Shown here: piece after piece, positions 53,256 to 62,200 of the stretch | Position numbering within the stretch: the first letter of the stretch is position 1 | How the letters are laid out: each line of letters begins with the position of its first letter | DNA from: Spongorhabdus nitratireducens | GTDB taxonomy: Bacteria > Pseudomonadota > Gammaproteobacteria > Pseudomonadales > Endozoicomonadaceae | Direction: 5' to 3' | Length of the DNA stretch: 64,000 nucleotides | Assembly: GCA_947387575.1 (NCBI GenBank) | Contig: CANDOC010000013.1 | Span: 124,001-188,000 of the forward strand | Notes under the pieces: model-generated | Told to the model about the DNA's origin: nothing | Database searches by the model: none | Seen by the model: the letters and a program-made list of their open reading frames with translations, nothing else | Made by a program: the position numbers and the translations under genes

Positions 53256-56200
53256 ATGGCCGGGATTTTTGGCAGGCGCAATAAAAAAGCAGCTGTTAAG
53301 AAAAGCAACCTGATTTTTGAGGCGCTGGAAAACAGGATTCTGCTCTCAGCTGATCTGCCTGTTGATAGCAGTGAAAGAGAAGCTGCTGAAAAGCCTCAGA
53401 CCGTACTTGAAAGGCCGCTGGATCTGCCTGAGGTACAAATCCCCACAGTCGAAACCTCGGCACTGGTGGTCAGTAACGAACTGGCTACTGTTGAAGGGCA
53501 GGTTGAAGAGGTCATAGCCCAGGAGTCCACGGTACAAGAGGGCGGGGCTATCCAGCTTTCCCCTTCTGATATGTATCTGGCCGAACGACTGATGGCAGCA
53601 GAAATTGTCATTGTTGACAGCCAGATTCCTGAATTTGAGTCGGTACTGGCCGAGCTTTTCAACAAAACCACTCCAGTCGTTCAGTCGTCTGAAGTCGGTG
53701 TTGATACCACGGCCTCGGTTTCCCCGGAAAAAGTTTCTGAAGACACAGAAACACAGCAACATAAAAACCTGGTGTCATCAGACCTGCTGGATAAAACCAT
53801 TGCTGAGCAGGTAGCCCTGAATGCTGACAGACAGGTCAAAATTTTTGTGCTTGACCAGAACCGTGACGGCATAGAGCAGATTACATCGATACTGGATACC
53901 TTTGAGCAGGTCAGCGCCTTACATCTGCTGACGCACGGTGCTGCAGGGCAGATGCGTCTGGGCAACAGTCAGGTGACAAGCAAGCAATTGCGTAGTCAGC
54001 AGGAGCTGCTGACGCGCTGGGGTCAGGCGCTGACTCCCGGTGCAGACCTGCTGTTGTATGGCTGTAATGTTGCTGACGGCGCAGTCGGGATTGATTTTGT
54101 CGAGAGCTTATCCCGCTTAACCGGAGCGGATGTCGCCGCATCAACGGATACAACCGGTAATACCAACGGTGCTGACTGGGATCTTGAATATACCGCCGGT
54201 ATCGTAGAAACCAGCGCTTTTGTCAGCAGTAGCATGGTAGGTACGCTGGCAGAAAAAACCGGCACCGAAAAAGCCGACACGATTACCAGTACCGGCTCGG
54301 CTGACACCCTGAAAGGTCTTCAGGGTGATGATACCTATAAATTCAGCAATGGCTTTGGCAAAGATACTGTTACTGAAGAAAAGGGACAGGGGAATGATAC
54401 CCTCGACTTCTCTTCAGTCACGGCAGACCTGACAATCACCATCAAGAAAAATAATACGGTGGTTGTCAGTGACGGTACCAACACCGTCACTGCCCGAAAT
54501 GTAGAAAATATCAAGGGTGGCTCCGGTAACGATACCTTTGTGGTTGAGCGCGGGGCCAAACTGCCGGGATGGATTGATGGTGGCGGCGGCACCAAAAATA
54601 TTCTGACGTATACCTCATCCCGCAGTTATACCGGGTCGGTAAAGGTTGACCTCTCCGGAAGCAAGGATAAAGCAACGGCGATTGACGGCTTCAAAGCAGG
54701 ATCAGTGCTTAATATCCAGGAATTTGTCGGCGGCAGTGCGGCAGATGTTCTTCAGGGCGGCACCCAAAACGATAAGCTGGACGGAGGTAAAGGGGATGAC
54801 CGTCTGTCCGGTGGCAGTGGCAACGATACTCTTTTCGGTGGTGCAGGCAATGATGTGCTGGATGGCGAAGCCGGTACTGATACGCTGGAAGGCGGAGCCG
54901 GCAAGGATATTCTGAAAACCGGTGCCGGAGATACCCTGAAGGGTGGCAGTGATGATGATACCTATCGCTTTGAAGATAATAACTGGAATGGCGTCAAGGT
55001 CAGGGAAGAGAGCGGTGAAGGTAAGGACCTGCTCGATTTTTCAGGTATCAGCAAAGATCTGAACTTTGACGTTAACGACCTTACATCCAGTGGTCTTACT
55101 GTCACCGAGGGCAGCAATACTGCCAGTGGCATTACCCATATTGAAAAAATCAAAACCGGCACTGGCAACAATACCTTCACTTTTCACAATAACTGGTCAG
55201 CCGGGCTAGTTATTGAAGCCTCTACAGCTGCCAGTGTAACCCTTGACTTCAGCGCTGTTACCAGTGAATTGACGTTTACCATCAGAAAGGATGGTTCTGT
55301 TGTTGTTACCGATAGCAATGGCCACAAACTTACTGCTGCCAGCGTCAATAATATCAAGGGCGGTCAGGGAGATAATATCTACCGGTTCGAAAAAGGCGCC
55401 GAACTTGATGGCGACCTGACGGGTGGATCAGGCAGCAACATTGTTGATTACAGTCTCGCCGGAACCATTGTCAATCTTGATCTTGAGACTATTAAAGAGC
55501 TGCCGGGAGTGAAGGGCACCTTTTCGGGCATTGATTCCATTATTGCCGGCAAAAAGAATGACTACATCAAGGGTACTGATGGCCAGAACAGCCTCGATGG
55601 CGGTCGGGGAGATGATTACCTCTATGGTGGCGATGCCAGTGACGAGCTGAAGGGTAGTGATGGTAATGACCGTCTGGTAGGTGATGCGGGGAATGACACG
55701 CTGGATGGTGGTCGCGGTGATGATAGCTACTTCTTCAGCGGTGACTGGGGACAGGATACGGTAGAGACTGGCGGTGGTTCGGATACGATCAGCTTTGGTG
55801 GTGCTGATGCCGAAGTGGCCAAAGGTGACCTGCCGGCAATGGATGCCATTGCTGCGGTCACCAAGGATCTGGCGCTGGTTTTCAACAGTGATGGTTCGCT
55901 GCGGATCAATGATTCATCAGTAACCGCCAATACCGTTACGGTTGGTCAGAACAGCCTGTCTGATATTGATACCATTATCGGTGGCAGTGCAGAAAACCGG
56001 TATACCTTCAGGGATAACTGGGGTAACGGCGCGGCTACCAGCATTCTGCTGGATGATACTCAATCCTCAAAGGGAACGCTGGATTTTTCCGGAGTCACCA
56101 GTGATCTGAAGTTTACTGTTTCCACCGAACAAGGTGTGACCACTGTCGTAGTGACTACTGTCGTCAATGGCAAGGTCTATACCGTCACAGCTAAAGGTGT

Positions 56201-59200
56201 TGAAAACCTTATTGGCGGAACCGGTAAAAATCATTTTGTATTTGAAAAAGGTGCAGTGCTTGCCGGCAATATCACCGGTTTCAGTGGTTCGGGCTCTGCC
56301 CTGCTTGATTTTTCCGGTTATGGCGAAGGCATCAAGGCTGATCTTTCAACAGGTACGGTAAAAACGGCGCAAGATCAGTTGATTGTTGCGGGTGGCGTCA
56401 GTGATATCAGTGATCTGACCGGTACCGATTATGCCGATGAGCTGATCGGTGATGATGGTGACAATACCCTGATTGGTGGCAAGGGTAACGATACCCTGAA
56501 AGGTGGTGCAGGCAACGATACCTATCTGTTTGACAAGGAGTGGGGGCAGTTAAGTACGGCCAATCCGCTGGGACAGAAAGACGTCATTGTTGATACCGCC
56601 GGCGAAAATGTTATCGACTTGTCCGGTGTAAACCAGTCACTGGATTTTCTGTTTAATGATGGTGGCAGTAACGGTGACAAGCTTACTGTAAAAGCAGAAT
56701 TGGCTACCGGCATTTCAAATCAACTCAGTCTGGAAGGTGTCAAAGCCGATGGTGAAGACTGGAGTCTGATTGCCGGGGCAAAAGACGATCATTTCTATAT
56801 TGCAGATCAGGTTGATTTTGCCGGCACCATTGATGGTGGCGAAGGTATCAACACCCTTGATTACTTTAACGGCACTGATGGCACCGGAGCCAATGCTTTC
56901 AAACAAGGCGTCACTGTTGATCTGGAAGCAGGCACTGCCACGGCCCTGAGCGGTATCAAAAATATCCGCAATGTTTACGGTTCCCGCTCAATTAATGAAG
57001 CTGATGTTCTGATCGGTGATGATAACGACAACCTGTTTATCGTCGGTGACTGGGTTACCGGCAGTATTTCAGATCAGATTACCGGTAATGGCGGCTCGGA
57101 TACGGTCAGCTTTGCCGGATTTACTGATCCCGCATTCGGTATAACCGCAGATCTTGCGGAGAAAAAAGCTGAAGCCAGCGGCAAGCTGATAGCCACGCTG
57201 GAAGGCATAGAAAACCTGATTGGTGGTGCCGGAAATGACACCCTGATCGGGGATGATGCGGATAATATTCTTGAAGGTGGCGGTGGTGACGATGCCCTGA
57301 CCGGTAATGGTGGTGATGATACCTACCGATTCCAGGAAAACTGGGGCACGGATACCATCACTGAGTCCTCAGGAGAGGGTAAAGATACCCTTGATTTCAC
57401 GGCGATAAAGCAAGCACTGACTTTCGATAAGGGCCGTGCCGGTAATGACACGGCTATCGCTCTGACAGATGCCCTGAAAAACGACGTTGTTGTAACAGAT
57501 GAACAGGGCAATAAAGTCACAACCGGTTTCCAGGTCGAGAAATTTGATGGTGTAAAAGACAGTGACACCCTGACTCAGGCCAATATCAAACTGGGTGTAG
57601 ATGAGCAGGACAAACTGATTGCTGCACTGGAAGCCCTGAAAACCTGGGCGGACTCTATATATTCCGGATATGGCAAGTTCGATGAACTGCTGGATCTGAA
57701 GCTGCCCCTGGTTGGCGGCAAGCTGGGTGATCTGTTCACTACTGAAGAGTTTACCAAAGACAAGTTTGCCAGTGTGATCGGTAACCAGCTTCAGCCCATG
57801 ATTGATGAGCTGAAGTTATTGTTCTGGAGCGCGAAGGATGCCACTGAGAATAATGGCGATGAGTCCAGTACCGACCAACTGTTTGCTATCAAGGTGGGCG
57901 GAGAACAAGCATTCACCATCTCCCATAACACCCGTCTGCTGGAATTTTCCGCCAGCCTACTGTTGTTTGAAAACACGCAATCTACCGGTCTGGATCTGGG
58001 CGGGGCGCTGAGTGCCATTCCGGGCTTTGATCTTGACCTTGAACCACAGGTCAGGAACAGCCTGCGATTTGATTTCGGTTTTGGACTGTTACCCGAAGAT
58101 CCTGCCGCACCGGACGAGAATCTTGAATTCCATATTGCAGCGCCGGGGCTGATTTTTGAAACCCGGATTTTTGATGATGCCATTGTTGCCGGCCTCAATC
58201 TGGGACTGGTTTCTGCCAGCGTTGGCGGAACGGTTGATAATGTCGAGCACAAGGGCTTGTTGTCGCTGGTAGGTGATGTCAGGCTGGGTACCGATGCTGA
58301 TCTGCGGGCCGATGATCTGGATCCTGCCAAAATAAACGACGTGCTTGATGTTTCCCTGGCGAAAAATGCCGGGATTAATGTTGAGCTGCCGGTCATCGTC
58401 AATACTGACAGTCTGAACTTCTCATTACCCAACCTTCCGGTTATTCGTCTCACCACACCTGACCTGCCAACATTGCCGGGGCTACCGGGAATCGCTGATT
58501 TCTTCGGTGATATCAAGTGGGAATTTCCTGACCTGAGTGAACTGCTGAATCTAGCCAGCCTGTCACTGGGTGATCTGATCAATATGCTGGACACAGCTTT
58601 TGATGCGCTGTTTGACGGTTTTGCCTTTGATGTGAAACTGCCGGGGCTGGATCTGACCCTGGATCAATTGCTGGGCAAGATTCCCGGGTTTGACTTCGAC
58701 GGTATTGAAGCATTTTTCGATGGCATTCTGGAGAAACTCAAGGGCTTTGATCTTGATCTCGGACTACAAGGGCTCAGCAACTGGCTGAATGCCCAGATCA
58801 AGGGCATGTTGCCGGATATCTGGCCGGACTGGGCACTGCCAAAATTTGATTTTGGGTTCGACGGCTTCAATCTCGGTATCGATCTGGATTTCGATTTTGA
58901 CCTAGCCCGGCTATTACCGGATATGAGCCTGCCGGAACTGGCACTGCCGCTGGATATTGATCTGGCTGACCTGATTCCTTCGCTCGGTGTCGCCGGGGTT
59001 ACCCTCGCGGGTGATGGCGAGCTGGTTGTGAATGCCAGTTTGGATATCGATCTTGAGCTGGATTTTGCCGTTCAGGATTACGCCAAGCAATTGCTGCTGA
59101 ATCAGACACCCAAGCTGCTCGACTACGCCTATATTGGCGATGATTCCAAAGTTGAACTTGAAGCCAGTGCCGGTGGGGTTGATCTGGATGCAGAAGCGTC

Positions 59201-62200
59201 CATGGCAGCTACGGTGAATGGCAAGAAGCTGGAAGTGGGCTTCTGGGTCGAGGATGGCACGGCGCTGGTGGAAGCTGCAGCTATGGTTGGCCTGCAGCAA
59301 CACAGTCAGGGACGTTATCAGCTCAGCCAGTTTCTTACCCCGACCGGTAAAAAGAACAGTATTGCTGTAGACGTCAGTGGTGAAGCCAACCTCGATCTGC
59401 CATTGTTTCTCGGTACCCCGACCCTGCCTGTCGGTGGTTCTCTGGAAGACCTGAATGCTGACGGCTTTGCCGACAATGTGCTGCATATAGGTACAGATTT
59501 CGAGCCGGGTAATATCGGACCACTGGAAGTGATCACGCCGGATCTTCTCGGCGGGTTCTCGCTGATGAACTTCCTCAATGATCCGACCATTTTCCTCAAG
59601 GGGCTGGAAAGCATCTTTGATAATCTGGAATCGGTGTTCACTGACCAGCTGGGCAAACTGGGTCTGCCGCTGGTGGGGGATGTACTGAAAGATGCCGGTG
59701 CCTTTGTTGATACTCTCAAACAAAAACTATTGGGTGTCGCCGATGCGGCTGGTAAATATCTGCAGCCTGACGGTATGCCTGAAATCCCGAGCTTCAACGG
59801 CGTGGACTTCAGCTCACTCAGTGATTTGCTGGATTATGCAGACCTGGATCTGGCCCTGCAGTCACCGGACTTTGAAGATTTCAGAAACTGGCTGGACAAG
59901 GCCGGGCTGGGCTTCAAACTGCAGAACCCCGGCTTTTACGGTGACTATGTTATCGACCTGATCCGCAAGGAACTGTTCGATGCACTGGGCGATTATCTGC
60001 AGGTTGGTGATACTGACGGCGATGGTTTGCCGGTATTCGACCAGCAGGGCAAGCTGATCTACCGGGATGTGCAAACACCGGAAGATATCCAGCTGAAACT
60101 GACTCCGAACGGCGAACTGACTTTCAATGTGCTGCTGGCCGGCAGTGTGTTTGAAGGACTCGGTGATTACAAGGAGCGCCTCGACACAGATGATATTGAT
60201 CAAGATGGTGATACGACAGAAGTCATCAAGCGCTTCCTTGAAGTACCTATCAATTTTGATCTGACAGCACCCGGTCTGGGTCTGAAAACCGGGCCGGAAG
60301 ATACCATCGAGATCAGTCTGGATTATTTCTTCGGTCTTGGCTTCGGTCTGGACAAGGATGGTTTCTTCTTTGATACCTCCGGTGTCACCGAGGAAGGTTC
60401 CGAGATTTCATTGGCGCTTGAAGCCGCTGTTGGTGCCGGCGCAGCACTGACCGGCCAGCTGGGCTTCCTGCGCATGGGGCTGACGGATATCGTCGAAGAT
60501 GACGATGATGGCGCCAGTGGCCTGCGCGGTGAAATTGCCGTAGATCTGCAGGATTCCGGCGGTGATGGTCGCTGGCATAGCGGTGAACAGTTGAAGATGG
60601 CTGCCCGGGTCAATGCTGAAGCCAATGTTGATCTGTACGCCAAGCTGGATATGGACTTTGGCAGCAATCCCATCAAGCTGCCTCATGTCGAAACCAAGAT
60701 TCATTACGACCAGCAACTGGCTGATATCGAATGGACCTCGGACTCCGGTTCATTCTCTACCAGCTTCTTTGAAAACCCTGAAGTGGTGTTTGAAGATGTA
60801 ACGCTGGACTTGGGCGGCCTGATCAGCGGCTTTATTGCGCCGATTGCGAAACAGCTGGATCCGTTCCTGGGAGATGAATCGGAAGTTCGCCGGGTCATCG
60901 ATCTGATGACCATGGAGATCAATCTGGGTATTACCAAGCTCACCTTGCTTGATCTGGTAATACCGGCTCTGAATGCCAAAAAAGCGGGCACAGGTGATGC
61001 CCTGAAGCTGGCCATTGATGCCATCAAGGCAACGTCCGACTTTATTGCCCTGGCTAATGATGCTGCCGAAGAAGGCGGCAGTATCCTGATCAACTTTGGT
61101 ACTTTCAGTCTGGGCGGCTCAATGCTGACCAGCGACTCGAACAAGATTGAGCAGGATGATATCAGTCCGGGTAAAGGCTCCGGTGGCAGCAATGAGGACT
61201 TCAAGAACAAGGCTGAGGAACAGACTTCAGGTAAACAGAAAAAGCTGGTAGCCAGTCTGGGAACCACCGAAGGTTCCATTATGTTCCCGATCCTCAATGA
61301 TCCGATGACCGTGATCGGGTTATTGACCGGCAAAGACGTAAATCTGTTTGTTTACGATACACCGGATATTGATTTTGAGTTTGTTTATGAGCAGTCATTC
61401 CCGGTCTTCACCGGCCTGAATGCGGTTATCAAGGGTGTACTGACCGCCCGCACCGATTTTGCCTTTGGCTTTGATACCACCGGTATTCGCAGCTGGTTTG
61501 AAGATTTCGAAAAAGCCAACTGGAATTTCGCCGCAGCTGCCGGAAGCCTGGATGATATTTTCGATGGCTTCTTTATTGCCGACTGGGCCGTTGATGACAA
61601 TGGCAACCTGGTCGAAGGGAACGATATTCCCGAAGTCGAATTTGATATGAGCTTTGCTGCCGGAGCTGCGCTCGGCATCGGTGGTTTGGTGGAAGCCGGA
61701 GTGCTGGGTGGTATTACCGCTGAGATTGATCTCAACCTGCATGATCTGCCAAACGACGGCACCGGTGGTAATACCGGTATTGAAGCGGTATACGACGGCA
61801 AGATCCGGTTTGATGAAATCGCCAAAATTGTTAGCGTCAATCCGCTGTGCCTGTTTGATATGGAAGGGGCACTCAAGGCGTTCCTGGAAGCCTATCTGTG
61901 GGTTGGCTTCAAGGTATTTGGCGGCAAAGTCACTATATTCGAAGCCGAGAAGCGCTTTGTTGAAGCGACCCTTGCCCGCTTCGAGCATGTCTGCCCTGAT
62001 CCTGAACCACCGGTTGTGGCAACCCTCGACAACCAGGGTGTGTTAACACTCGCTTATGATCCAGCCGGTAGCAAGAAACCTGGTGATCAGAAAGAAGAAT
62101 ACGAGGTTGCGCTTGAAGAAGTTGATCTGACCCCGAAAGACGGTGATCCGACCAAAACCCTGATGATCGCTGTAAGAGGCAACGGCTATACCCAGTATTT

